Part shown: one piece after another, positions 32,257-43,116 of the stretch | How positions within the stretch are numbered: the stretch's first letter is position 1 | How the letters are laid out: each line of letters starts with the position of its first letter | The notes under the pieces: generated by a model | Told to the model about the DNA's origin: nothing | The model's input: only the letters and a program-made list of their open reading frames with translations | Databases searched by the model: none | Made by a program: the position numbers and the translations under genes | Assembly: GCA_034401135.1 (NCBI GenBank) | Contig: JAWZSP010000007.1 | Coordinates: forward strand, 4,092,001-4,156,000 | Source of the DNA: Volutella citrinella | Taxonomy: Eukaryota; Ascomycota; Sordariomycetes; Hypocreales; Nectriaceae | DNA length: 64,000 bases | Direction: 5' to 3'

Positions 32257-33288
32257 ATGTCTTCCTATCTCATCACTGGCGCTTCTCGCGGCATCGGAGT
32301 CAGTACCAGCCAGCAATCTTAGTGATGGCCATCTCTGACCAAGTGCGCAGCTTGAATTTGTCCGCCAGCTCTCCAAGAACCCTGCCAACACAGTCGTCGC
32401 CCTTGTCCGCAATGTTCCGGCAACCAAGGATGTTTTCAGTCGCGAGCTTTCGGACCGCAAAAACGTCTTCATCGTTCGAGGTGACCTGGCCGAGTACGAG
32501 TCCATGGAGGTATGTCAATCTGATATTCATGGTGCCACACGTGCTAAGATCGACGTTCTAGAAAGCAGTGGCCGAAGTGTCCGAAATCACTGGTGGGAAG
32601 CTTGACTACATTATTGCAAATGCTGCTCTGTTAGCCACGCAGTCGGACAATGACCCTCTGGGCGTTCTGTAAGTGGATGTTATTCACTAGATTCTATCTA
32701 CCAATCTCTAATGGTGAAAAAAAAGCGGAAAAAACCACCAGGCCCTCGAGAATGATTTGATGGAGTCATACAAGGTCAATGTCGTGGGAAACGTCCATCT
32801 GATTAATCTGTTCATGCCCCTGGTTCTCAAGGGCACCGCCAAAAAGGTCATCGCCATTTCATCCGGCATGGCAGACAATGATTTGATTGCCAGGTTTGAC
32901 TTTGCCGCTTCGGTACCCTACTCCGTCGGCAAGGCTGCGTTGAACACCGTCGTAGCCAAGTTTAGCGCTCAGTACCGCAAGGAGGGTGTTCTCTTCATGG
33001 CGGTATCGCCCGGCTTCGTGGACACTGGCCACTACGATGAACGTAAGGACGCCGGAATATCTTGCTCCCTTGGTGCCGCTAACTAAGCATTCTACAGTCA
33101 CCCCGAAGCAAGCAGAGGCGGCGCAGGAGATGATGAAGGGTTTCGCAGCCTATGCTCCAGACTTCAAGGGCCCTATTACGCCGGAAGCTTCTGTGGGTTA
33201 TGTTCTGCCCGTCATTGAAAAGGCCAGTGTCGAGGCCGGGGATGGTGGCTCGTTTGTGTCGCACTTTGGAAACAAGCAGTGGCTTTGA
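32257..33288 (+). CDS. Short-chain dehydrogenase/reductase (SDR), five exons
   Basis: Exons 32257-32298, 32351-32509, 32562-32668, 32726-33042 and 33098-33288 give 271 residues. Intron 1 begins right after GASRGIG, and the fourth exon uses the AAAAG/CGG acceptor so that GVL joins GKNHQALEN. The cofactor motif TGASRGIG, the LDYIIANAALL block (NNAG equivalent), the Ser at AISSG and the catalytic pair in PYSVGKAALN (YxxxK) are all present, so it should be an active classical SDR. Fungal relatives are often annotated as norsolorinic-acid-ketoreductase-like or carbonyl reductases. The substrate is not assignable. It is divergent from a Zn2Cys6 factor, its possible regulator. Confidence 0.9.
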
Positions 33289-33878
33289 TCGCGAGTTCGT
33301 GGTGACGACGTGTGATATGCACACCTGGACGACCCTCAGACTAGTTCACGAGTAGCCAATATATTCAACTTTCGGGCTCCTAGAATCGTCTTGTCCTTTT
33401 GCATCACTGAACACGGCGCAAATAACCTGACACTGCTAAACCTCAGAGGCTCAATGCCGACGGCTGAAGCAAATTGCTGTGACCTTGATGGTGCTGGCTT
33501 TACGGGGGCTTTGGGCGAGTAATTATGAATCTCACGTTGATTGGCTTTATCCTTGACAGCCATTCTAGGTGCAAAAAACCCGAAATATATACTCGATACT
33601 CCATAGTCCGCACTCCGTTGTCCGTATTCCGAGACTCCGACCAGACTTGTGTGGACCTGTCTCAGATCGCTTCCACAACAGGTTAGCTTGCCAGTCTCGG
33701 CCATTCACCGCCCGTGAAAAAGTGGATTTCACTCTGCGGAATCGCTTCAAAGTTCAAACACGCGCATCCGGTGGTCAAACTTCGTCCTTTACCGTCTTTC
33801 GAGTCATCAGACCTTTGACTTTTTCCCGCACCAAGGCTGCACTCTTCTTATTTTCTCTCGTAGTCAATTACAACTACA
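33289..33878. other. Intergenic region
   Basis: 590 bp between two plus-strand genes. Pyrimidine-rich near 33780-33870, the likely 5' UTR of the GNAT gene. A TATA-like aatatatact occurs near 33584. Nothing else was seen. Confidence 0.5.
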
Positions 33879-34612
33879 ATGGAGGCTGTGGAATTCCCCG
33901 GTCTTTCTGGCCAAAAAGCCTTCATTCGACCCCTCACGTTGGCCGACGTCGAGTCTTGCGTCTTGGTCGAGGCTGCTTTTCCGGAGCAAGAACGCTGCTC
34001 CAAGAAAAAGGTGAGACCCACGCTGCCGAGGCAGAACACTGATGACTTACAGTGACTCCTACAGTTCGAATACCGCCTTGCTGTCTCACCGGAGCTATGC
34101 CTCGGCCTGTTTGTTGACGAAGACGGCACAAGTAAGCACATTGGCCACGTTGTCGCAACAAGAATTCCTTTGGATCGAGTGACAGACGGAGCAATGGAGA
34201 TGCCAGAGAACTGGGACGGGGGTCGTGACGTGGTCAAGGTTGATGGGCTGCTCATTGGCAATGATCCCCAGGGTCGTGGAATCGGTGTCCATGGGCTGGC
34301 AATTGTTCCCGACTACCAGAGAAAAGGTCTCGGTCGTTCCTTGATGAACAAGTATATCGAGTACTCGCGGGCTCTTGTTCCGTCTGCAGACTGTATTGCT
34401 ATCATTGCCCACGATCACCTCATCCAATTCTACGAGAGCTTTGGCTTTGAGAACATCGGGCCGAGCCCCTGCGACTTTGGAGGCGGTGGTTGGTATGACA
34501 TGGTACGTCTCTCATCATCGGTTTTTCTTTTATATATATGCTTACACTTCAGAAAGGTATTGAAGCTGTGATTAGGCTTTCGAGGACTTCACATTGTGCA
34601 GGGGCAAGTTGA
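33879..34612 (+). CDS. GNAT-family N-acetyltransferase, three exons
   Basis: Exons 33879-34010, 34065-34502 and 34553-34612 give 209 residues. Intron 1 (GTGAGA...ACAG) joins CSKKK to FEYRLAVSPELCLGLFV, and intron 2 (GTACGT...TTCAG) lies near the end. The acetyl-CoA pyrophosphate loop appears as VPDYQRKGLGRSLMNKY (R/QxxGxG/A). The substrate-side strand HGLAIVPD and the terminal IQFYESFGFENIGPSP element complete the fold. The order, including EAAFPEQERCS at the start, resembles serotonin N-acetyltransferase-like (AANAT) fungal proteins that acetylate amines or polyamines. The last exon is short and its acceptor could be the next AG at 34577 instead, so the final 20 residues are less certain. 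Confidence 0.85.
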
Positions 34613-35206
34613 GGATGCTGGGATGTGTTTCGCATAGATGCACTAGACAGTATCTACAAACTAGAAAGATGTGCAATCAAGGCATGCAACCATCTGGTGA
34701 CATGAGGCAGTCAACAAATATAGTGATGAATAAGGGCCAAGGATGAAGTCTATTTTGATGAACAATCAATATACTTGAGTTGGTTTTAACGGCAGACTGC
34801 TCTACACCCACTAGCTGGATGGAAAAAGTACATTGCGTCACAGAGATCTGTTGAATACTCTGATTTGCTGCATTGTGCTCGGCTCGGCAAGTCCGGAACG
34901 GAGGCGGCGGGCATCTGCGGAGACTGTATCGGGAGTCCCCACATCTTTCCGCAAGTCCACTCCGCCGCGGAAACGAGGGATGGGCGGCCTATGATACTAG
35001 ACAATACGATGCAGGAGTGGGCAAGTATCTATTCACGTCATCAGCGGTTTAGTATGGCATAGCTCTGGCCTGATGTTCATAAGAACGCAGGTTGCTCAGC
35101 TTCATCAGCGATAATTCAAGGAGATTGCAAGCTACCACCCAGCAGCATCTTCCCACATCCCTCTAAACCACTTTAAATTGCACAGAAAAAAATCACTTCC
35201 AAAACT
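34613..35206. other. Intergenic region
   Basis: 594 bp between plus-strand genes with no supportable frame. The minus-strand frame 34786-35004 lacks features. Confidence 0.5.
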
Positions 35207-36254
35207 ATGGACACCAAGGGAGATCATCTGACGGAGCGCATCCACAAGGCCCCTTATGCAGCCATCCTCCCCTCTCGACCTGAACTCTCCCAGGCGGGCA
35301 AGACGGTGCTCATCACGGCCGGCACCGCAGGCATTGCCTACGCCATAGCGAGGAACTTTGGCGTTGCTGGTGCCGAAAGGGTCATCATCACCAGCAGGAC
35401 CCAGGACAAACTCGACTCTGCCGTTGCGGGTCTCGCCGACGAGGTCAAGGCCCTTGATACCAAGACACAGACCAAGTTTGAGGGTCGCCTCTGCCACGTC
35501 GCCGACTCAGCCAGCATCGACGCTCTTTTTAGCAGTCTTGCAAACGACGGCGTTTTTGTAGACGTCCTCGTGCTGAGTGCAACCGAGGCCGTATCTGGAA
35601 AGCTGACGGACCAGACCTGGGAGGGCGTCTGGCATCAGTTTGCAGTCAATGTCCGAGCCACACACCAGTTCCGCGACCTCTTTGAGAAGCATGCCAGGGC
35701 TAGCAGTGGAATCGTAAGTCCTCTAATTCTCGGAAACGGCATATAATTTCTACCACTGCTCTACTGACGTGTCATTGCAGCGCTACATTCTCAACGTTTC
35801 CAGTAGGACCATCCATGGCTCAACTGGCGGCATGGAGATGGGCTCATACGTCCTGACCAAGAACTCGGCTGCATTGCTGCTTCAAAAAGTGGCCGACGAG
35901 ACGGACTCGGCCAAGACGCAGATCATCAGCTTTCACCCTGGGGCTGTTCTGTCCCTGCGAGCCAGGGAGCTGGGCTTGACTGCCGACTCCTTCAACTGGG
36001 ACCATGGTAAGTTGCCACCTTTCTGGCCCGAGGATAATTCATACCTCCCCATGACGCAGTATAGAGGCCTAATATGAGCAACAGAGGACCTTCCTGGCTC
36101 CTTTGCCGTCTGGGCTGCATCTCCAGAAGCTGCCTTTCTACACGGTCGTTTCGTCTGGGCCGCCTGGGATGTCAACGAGCTGCAGCGCGGGCAGCTCCGA
36201 GAGAGAATCGACAAGGACAGCGGGTTCCTTCGTATTGGCGTTAATGGTCTGTAA
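35207..36254 (+). CDS. Short-chain dehydrogenase/reductase with altered cofactor loop, three exons
   Basis: Exons 35207-35713, 35781-36006 and 36085-36254 give 300 residues. Introns GTAAGT...GCAG and GTAAGT...ACAG are canonical. The catalytic part is intact: LNVSSRTIH with the Ser, then SYVLTKNSA (YxxxK). The cofactor loop reads ITAGTAGIAYAIARNFG where classical SDRs have TGxxxGIG. The first Gly is replaced by Ala (TAGTAGIA), so the NAD(P) loop deviates slightly. The C-terminal region HEDLPGSFAVWAASPEA...GRFVWAAWDVNEL matches fungal SDRs annotated as peroxisomal or pigment-type reductases of unknown substrate. It converges on a Zn2Cys6 gene, with stop codons 36 bp apart. Confidence 0.88.
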
Positions 36255-36290
36255 ACTAACTAAGCAGTGTCATGGAATGCTGGCTCCGAC

Positions 36291-37493
36291 TTATAGACAT
36301 ACGTTTTCCTTGAGACTCCATCTCTCTATAGCTCGTGTGTTCCCGCCCAACCAATCATCCAGGGAATCAAAGCCAAGCCCAACAAAACGCAAGGCAACTC
36401 CTAGATCATCCAAGTCATCGGCTGTTGCATCACGCAGGTCTCTGCCAAACTGCATCATGCAGACCGGCAGCCATGGGTAGCGCGGGTTGCTGCAAATGGC
36501 GCGCCATTGCGTCGCCGTCCTGGACCCCCACAGGTTCTTCTGAGCTATGAACTTCACATCGACCAGACAGGCTGCGCCGTCGTCGTTCAGCCTTCCACGT
36601 AGGTAGGCTGACGAGGTGTCGACTAGCCGCGCGCAGATGAAGGTCCGACGCGCTGCCTCTTGTTTGGCCCAGGTCTCCCACGTAGCGTCGCTCGTCGCAG
36701 CTAGGCTAAGACTGTTGGATGGCTGCATAGATTTGCGTAGTCTCTCTGCCCATGAGCGCAGAACTTCCGCATCCTGGTCGGCTTGCGTCTGCTGGGCGAC
36801 GTCGCCGAGTGAGAAGAGTCGGATGCATTGGTAGATGAGCAGGGCTTGAATGGGGGGCATCAAGTCCACCTCCACCAGCCCTCTGTGATCTTGTGCTACT
36901 CGCATTGCCTCAACCAACTCGGCTGCCCGTCGTGCGATCTCGCTTGTGACAATGGCCGTGTTGGAGGGGTTGCGTGCAGCGTGCAAAGCGCACGCTGCCA
37001 GAGCCTCACGGAGGGTAGTCGATGCAAGAGTCTGCGAAGGATGAATGAAGACGTTGTGCCCTGTGTTGGCGAGTAGATCGGGCTGCAAGGCCATCATATG
37101 CACGCAGTATGCCGCCCGCGATTTGCCTTCATCGGTGGTGGGAGATGGTGCTGGTGCTGGCGATGAGAGGCCGGAGAGTTGCAAGCCTCCCATTTGGTCT
37201 GGTGGTGTCCATAGCTGTTCCAGTAGATCATCCGGAAAACATATTGAGGGTGACAGCGTAAGACTTGGCTGATGTTCCAATGCCAGCGTCTGCACATGGG
37301 CCATATCGGCAGCCAGGGTCGTCGTCGACGACGAGACTGTCATCTGCCAGGCGGGAGACACGGGCACCACATCGGGGTATGCGCACTCCCTTCTCTTGGC
37401 TGCGCATCTACCGCAGCGAGGGACGCCCAGATCGCACCGCCGCTTGGCCCGGGCACAAGCGCTACACGACTTTCGCCTGAGTGTCTGTTGCAT
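36291..37493 (-). CDS. Zn(II)2Cys6 transcription factor, single exon
   Basis: An uninterrupted gene of 400 residues. The zinc cluster is at the very N-terminus (SCSACARAKRRCDLGVPRC then GRCAAKRREC, spacing 2-6-6-2-6), with basic residues RRK before it. The central region contains HMMALQPDLLANTG...FIHPS and a helical block that resembles the fungal-specific regulatory region of short C6 factors. The C-terminal quarter has FVGLGFDSLDDWLG. No intron is needed, unlike the other two regulators in the window. Its 3' end faces the SDR gene 36 bp away, so the two transcripts probably overlap in their 3' UTRs. Confidence 0.88.
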   Translation of the reverse strand: MQQTLRRKSCSACARAKRRCDLGVPRCGRCAAKRRECAYPDVVPVSPAWQMTVSSSTTTLAADMAHVQTLALEHQPSLTLSPSICFPDDLLEQLWTPPDQMGGLQLSGLSSPAPAPSPTTDEGKSRAAYCVHMMALQPDLLANTGHNVFIHPSQTLASTTLREALAACALHAARNPSNTAIVTSEIARRAAELVEAMRVAQDHRGLVEVDLMPPIQALLIYQCIRLFSLGDVAQQTQADQDAEVLRSWAERLRKSMQPSNSLSLAATSDATWETWAKQEAARRTFICARLVDTSSAYLRGRLNDDGAACLVDVKFIAQKNLWGSRTATQWRAICSNPRYPWLPVCMMQFGRDLRDATADDLDDLGVALRFVGLGFDSLDDWLGGNTRAIERWSLKENVCL

Positions 37494-37866
37494 CGTGCGG
37501 TGTGGATATGTAGTTGTGAGTCTTGCGACGCCGAGCTCCGTCCACTCCGCCGAGACTTGCGCAAGGTCCCCGATGGGCTCCTCTTTTGTCCGCTAGCGTG
37601 TTCACTCTTTTAGCAGGGCTACCACCCCGGCTGACACCATCAAGCGGGCAAGATCCACTTTTGTCCGCCACTCCGATGCTCACTGCGGCCATCCACCGGG
37701 GTCAATGATGAGAGTGGTGCGGACATGTAACTCAAGCACATGAAACGATAATGTAGCATAATAGACGTTCTTTCTCGACTATAAGTCATGTTGCATCTCG
37801 ATCAAGCCCACATGCAACTTTGCCATCTTGCACCTATTGACCAGACGAAAGTACGCACAATTCCAA
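37494..37866. other. Intergenic region
   Basis: 373 bp holding the promoter of the Zn2Cys6 gene and the 3' flank of the metalloprotease gene. Nothing else was seen. Confidence 0.5.
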
Positions 37867-39365
37867 TCAATCAAGCCCGAGGAAACGCCGAACCCTCTTC
37901 GTGAAGCTGTCAATTTGGGTCAGCCTGCCATTCTGCTCCACACGGTTGCCACGCGCAATCATTCTGGCGCCTAGTTCAACACTGTTAGCAAGCTGTGTTT
38001 CTACGGAGGCATAATATTGTAGCACGGTCAGAGGGTCACTCACCAAGGCCTGCATATGCCAGACTCTCTATTTCAACGAGCATCGTCAGCAACTTCGTCC
38101 CAGTCTCACTACAGACGCATTCTTTACTTACCCGCATTGTACACCCCGTTATCCCAGCCTTGGGCATTGGCCTTCTTCACGCAGTTTTTCCAAAAGTATG
38201 CAAAGAATCCGCCAAGGTCCTGTGAGCCCCCGCCGGCGTCAATGGAACGCGGCATTGTATCAGGTGGACAATTCTCTGTCCTGCGGTAGCAAGGGGGCAC
38301 CACTGTCGCCGTGTGCGTCAACTACATTTGCATCATTAGCCACAGCATGCCTATAGATGCAAGATACCAGGATTCGATACTTACTTCGTGGAGCATGAGG
38401 TGGTCTATGCCTCCTCCCAGATCCATGGGCGTCCAGCGGTCACCTAGCATGACCATGACAACCGCTCTGCTGGCGCTTACAAACATCTGCCACCCCTTGT
38501 ATATCCACGATCCGGGGTATGGCGTAGACAGCATCTTTCGCATGTACCAGGGACATATCTGGATGTAAGATTTTGAGCCAAGCCCCTGTGACCTGGTTAG
38601 CAGGAGAACGAGTATGGCACTTGAGTGTGGGGTCTTGACTGACATCAAGGTTGACCGTAAAAGCAGCCGCTGTTGCGAAGATGCCGGCGCAATCGTTAAA
38701 GTCGTCCATGGGAAGTTCGATAAGATGGTCTGTTGAATGGTCATGAGCGATTGGCAGCACTGCCATGGTGGTTGGTAGCCTCACCATTATCCCACTTGCT
38801 ATCGGTTCTCAGCACCCGCACCGGTTGAGCTTGGCCTGGGACAATTTGGTTGTAATAATTAGGCCCCCAGTGATCCATGGTGCAGAAAATGAGCTGATTG
38901 TTCATGTTGTTATCGTCTGCCATCTGTGGATAGACCAATGGTGCAAGACTCACCACATTGTGAAAAGCTCTACCGAGAGCGTACGGCTCCTGATCGCCAA
39001 AGTCGCTTCCAACTCTGCGCAGGAAAGTCCCAGCAGTCCCGATGTTTGCAGGAGTGCCGAACAAATGCGTGCCCAGGTCCTGTACGTCGCGGTCCAATCC
39101 GAGACCTCCGGGGTGGAATACCTCGCCAGCTCGTCTCCCCATTTCGATGGCATCGAGTACAGCTTCCGTCATGAGAGATCTCATTTTTGCTAAAGTATAT
39201 TGTGTGTTAGTCGACCTCCAACTTCGTCGGTGATTCCGTCTCATAGGTTTGCTACTGACGATCCTGTGTGCAAGACGGATGAAACATCCATGAGTAGGCC
39301 TGAGCTGTGCAGAGCACAAGCACAGTGACAACTTGCATCAGCGGAAGACGCAACGACGGAAACAT
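37867..39365 (-). CDS. Secreted HExxH metallopeptidase-like protein, seven exons including a 24-nt micro-exon
   Basis: Exons 39260-39365, 38785-39189, 38644-38729, 38385-38585, 38132-38321, 38044-38067 and 37867-37970 join in phase to 371 residues. The N-terminus is a signal peptide (MFPSLRLPLMQVVTVLVLCT). The zinc motif H265-E-L-T-H269 is cut by an intron (GTAAGT...GTAG) between HE and LTH. A 24-nt exon contributes ESLAYAGL (about 330-337). In fungal deuterolysin/Lys-specific-type proteases a Asn-Ala-(Asp/Glu)-x-x-x-Tyr element follows the HExxH, and here NAESLAY is formed across the micro-exon. It is probably an extracellular zinc protease. The intron between exons 3 and 4 uses donor GTCAGT and could be misplaced by a few residues. 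The nearest family is inferred, not proven. Confidence 0.75.
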
Positions 39366-40006
39366 CTTGACGGCTGTTGAGACTTCAAAGGCTGGGTGAG
39401 TTGAAGCCAGGGAGTAGCTGCAGACTCTAGAAGATTTATTCAGTCTCCGTGACTGGGCGGTTTGAGGAACAAAGAGAAAATAAGGCTCCACGGATAAGAC
39501 ATACGAAAAACACTACTCAATGTCGCCGCCAACGATGACTAGGCACAGCCCCCAAATGAACCCTGCGCCCGCATGGCAAGATGGCCGATTTGCCCGCTTA
39601 CGCCTCTAGCCCTACATGAACGATCGCCACTGCTATTGGCCTACCGATATAATTAGAAAGGCAAGGGCACCGACAACCCCATTAGTAAACGAGAATTGAA
39701 GGGGTGAAGGGTCAGCGGGCGGGCGGCCGATCGCGGTTCCTGCGTCGTCCATGTGCCGCAGCTGAGCATCGGCCGATACTCAACCCGCAGTTTCAGCCAT
39801 TTTTTCTTGGCCCTAGTTGCTTTCAGCCGGGTGGATACGCGCAGCTTATTGCCGCTGACTGCACCGAGATTGACGCCGACTATCTGCTCCATAGGAGGGC
39901 GATTTTCGTATTTGGAACTCAGCCAGTCCGCCATTTGGATAGATATCTTACTTGTTTCCTGCCTTTGACCATCAACGGTCCTCGACTCGAATCATCCTCC
40001 GTCAAG
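39366..40006. other. Divergent promoter region between two secreted-protein genes
   Basis: 641 bp between divergent ATGs. A TATA-like gatataatta at 39646-39655 is visible but central. The frame 39653-39934 minus has no features. It may serve both genes. Confidence 0.45.
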
Positions 40007-42365
40007 ATGAAGGCAGTCGCTGGTTTAGCTGGATTCTTGCTTGTGCAGAGCGCCCTCGCTATTGGGCTTCGACCCAGGCAAACGAATCCCGTGTCTACGG
40101 ACCTTCACGAGTTTATTCCAGACCCAAACACGCAATTTCTCAGTGTCAGCGGCACGGAGACAAAATGGTTGCCCAAGGTATGTCACATACCTGATCCGTC
40201 TTTGCCCGAGTACGAACCGCCAACGTTGATCACCTATGCAGGATACCAATGCTGTTTCCACAGTCACGGTGACAACCACGTCCGATGGCAAAGTTGGCAC
40301 CACCGTGACTGCCGCCCCTATAGCACTCTACACGGGAGAGACTGGTGATGTCAACTACCTGATCGCCCCGGCCTTCAGACAGCACATTGAAGACATCGCA
40401 ACGGCGCTCTGTGGCATGCCCGATGTACCCGTCAAGAGAGACAAAACATACTGCTCCTACCCACTGAGTAACCTAGAGGGAGGCCTCTTTGACTCTGTAG
40501 TGAATCAGCTGCTCAAGGAAATCACCGGCCTCCTCTACGATCTTGGCATATCTGTCCCAGAAGCGCAAGCTGCGAACCAGCTTACAATCCCCAAAGTAGG
40601 TTTCATGATATCAGACAACATCATCGGCAGTCTCAGAGACGACATCAGAGTGCCACTAAACGGCAAGATCCCAGTCGACAGTCCTTCGCACCCAGACGAC
40701 CGCTGCGGGCTTGGCCACATCCCGCGTTGCTCTGAATGCGGAGGCGGGAATTCAGGGTACTGTACCGGGAAGCTTTACAGATGTATGATGATGATGCAGC
40801 CCAGAAAACCTAGGTCTAAAGGTCTTTTACTGACTTGACTTGACAATTTAGGCCCTTGTGACACGTCATGCGCCATGTTTGACGAAGAGAAGCCATCCTG
40901 CAAGGACAAGGCTTGTGACAGCAAGAATGGAAAATATTGCAGCAAGGTGAGTTTCCTTGGCAATGCCCAGAATGTGACTTCCTGACCCAACTTCTAGCCC
41001 CCTTACGACGGTTGCCCATGCCAAGGGAACAATGACTGCCCAGAGATTAGATATGCGCCAGGTTGCGGTCAAGAGGAATGCCAGAGCAAGAACAACCTGA
41101 CTTGCACTACGGTTAGTCTACGACCCAAACATGTTCCACTTGAATGGTTCCTTATTGTTTCAAGGACCTATACAAAGACTGCAGATGCAAAAGCGTTGGC
41201 TACATGCACAAAGACTTGAGCCCTAGCTTGGAATGGCTCAACACTCGAGACAGCATCATGGACTTTATCGCCGACGGTCACCAATGCAGCGGAGACGCCT
41301 CCTTCCACAACGAATCCACTATTTGGAAGTACGAAATCGACCGATTCGTGGATACTGGGTTCCTCACTCTCAAGAAGAGTGAGCGTCCAGAGCTTTTCAA
41401 GCCGGACACGCAATGGAGGTTCACAGATCTCCAAGGGATAATGGGAGAGCTCAAGGTCCTTGTAGGTAAGGGAGTGGCAAACATTCTCGACCAAGGGGAG
41501 AGGCACATTACATTCGAGGTTCCACCAGAAACAGGTTAGTAATTATGGCCGTTGCCCCCTTGAGCGCTTCGGCATTCATCGTCGGATAGCTAACATCTTT
41601 CCTCAGATTATGTTAGCATTCAGACAACTTTGAAGCAGAACGACGTTAGATGCAACGCAGAGGTCATTCTACAGAGTGACGGCGCGGTAATTACACATAT
41701 GGTTTCGCTACACTTGTTTCCATTAACTAACCGTTGGAATCATAGCCCAGTGAAGCGTGCGGTGGCAAACTCCCGGATATCCCAATGAAGACGGCTCCTT
41801 TTGGCTGCGGCCCTCCTGACCTTCCCGATATTACACAGGACCCATCATTCCACGTCCTCGCCCAGAGATCTACCACTGGTGGGACGTGGAACGAAGGCCT
41901 TGCAATGTACGGCGTCGAAGCAAAGTGCTCGGACGTGGCAACAAGGCCCGACGACTACGTCGTTAGCATGGACTACCACAAGCTAAACCCCGGAGCTTCC
42001 GACCCAACCCCTTTGCTGCAAAACAGCTCTGCAGTAGTCAACTATGAGGAGTTTGTCCTTAAAGGAACACGATCCAAGCCTTGCGGTCTGGATCAGGAGT
42101 ATTTCTTCCGAAAGAAGAGTGCCACAAGATTCTGTTTGTCTACCATTGCGCAAGTGGCTCCCATCGTAGTAGTTTGCTAATCATGGCTTTAGACTGGACC
42201 GATCGAGGCCGAGGGTCAGATGCCTGGCAAGGCTACTGCGACGTCCCACCACAGAACAAGCCTTTCTGCATGCCAAACGGTGGAAAGGATCCTTATTCGT
42301 ATGCTTTTATGCTTAACTGCTTCGCGATTGATAACCATAGCTACTGTCTTGGCTACGGTACCTAG
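40007..42365 (+). CDS. Secreted 643-residue protein with three tandem Cys modules, eight exons, family unknown
   Basis: Exons 40007-40177, 40242-40782, 40852-40946, 40998-41111, 41165-41534, 41607-41686, 41746-42133 and 42193-42365 join in phase. The signal peptide is MKAVAGLAGFLLVQSALA, followed by a Ser/Thr-rich linker. A helical domain spans about 75-205. Three modules follow with spacing C-x2/4-C-x7-C-x6/7-C-x-C: Cys 220/223/231/238/240, 254/259/267/275/277 and 292/297/305/313/315. The C-terminal half (about 320-643) is another Cys-containing region ending YSYAFMLNCFAIDNHSYCLGYGT. I do not recognise a catalytic domain. The last intron (GTTTGT...TTTAG, branch GCTAATC) removes an apparent frame break near 42100. 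Secreted, probably wall- or matrix-associated; the modules might bind carbohydrate, which is a guess. Confidence 0.75.
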
Positions 42366-42625
42366 TGTCAGCTACAAGAAGAGTTTGGCATAGGATCATC
42401 GCGACAAGTTAAGATCCATTAGGTGTTTAGCAGCCCAATATATACGCATTAAATTCCCTCGTTGACCACTGTTTTCAATGTTCAAGTTGGCTTAATGCCG
42501 CCGAATTCCTTCCAAAATGTAATGTACATATTGATACAAATCTCGATTAAGGTATATGACAACTTTTTGCCGTCCGCAGTGTACAAGCGCGTCCAGCTAA
42601 ACGAAAATCAATTAATGCCACGCAG
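42366..42625. other. Short convergent intergenic region
   Basis: 260 bp between the stops of convergent genes, AT-rich. Nothing seen. Confidence 0.5.
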
Positions 42626-43116
42626 TTACTCCTTGATAATGCACCGCATGTCGTTGTTGTCGTCGCCGACACGCCCACAACGAGTGTCATCGGGGGTGTT
42701 CAAAAAGTCTGAGCCATACGCGATGTGAAGGTTATCATAGCGCCCGGGATCGAGGGCAATTTTACAGGCATTGCCATGCTTAATGAGAAGAGACACGGGT
42801 AGTGGGCTGTTCCAGCTTGACTCTGACTGGCCGCAGGGGAGCTTGTGTGGTGCTTCCCATCCATTTCCGTAGATTGTGAAGTCATCTCTATCGAAGATGA
42901 CACTGAAGTAGCCACTGTAGATAGTTAGTGGGAATGAGCTTCTTGCATGCCGTGCCGGACGACTTACGCAGCGATTTCGCCGTGGCCATCGCTCCAGAAC
43001 GCTTCACCCTGACTGGTCTTGTGGTTACCATCCACACAGGCTTTCTTGGCGGCCGCTTGGGGGACCAAAGCCGCCAGGGCGAGGATGGGTGCGAGGAGGG
43101 TTGTGGTGGGCAGCAT
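42626..43116 (-). CDS. Small secreted protein, unknown function, two exons
   Basis: Exons 42968-43116 and 42626-42914 give 145 residues. The GTAAGT...ACAG intron joins GEIAA to GYFSVIF. The signal peptide is MLPTTTLLAPILALAALVPQ, cleaved probably near AAA-KK. Mature Cys lie at 27, 77, 100, 129 and 141. The middle reads YFSVIFDRDDFTIYGNGWEAP, the end is a short acidic loop (GDDNND) and CIIKE. I do not recognise the family. It is a typical small secreted protein of the kind found in fungal secretomes, and it sits in a run of secreted-protein genes. The upstream in-frame extension to 43305 has no conserved content, so I use the ATG at the signal peptide. Confidence 0.75.

Noticed and set aside
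41785..42365. Apparent frameshift near the 3' end of the Cys-module gene
   Set aside because: A GTTTGT...TTTAG intron at 42134-42192 with a GCTAATC branch site joins the two frames in phase, so no lesion is needed.
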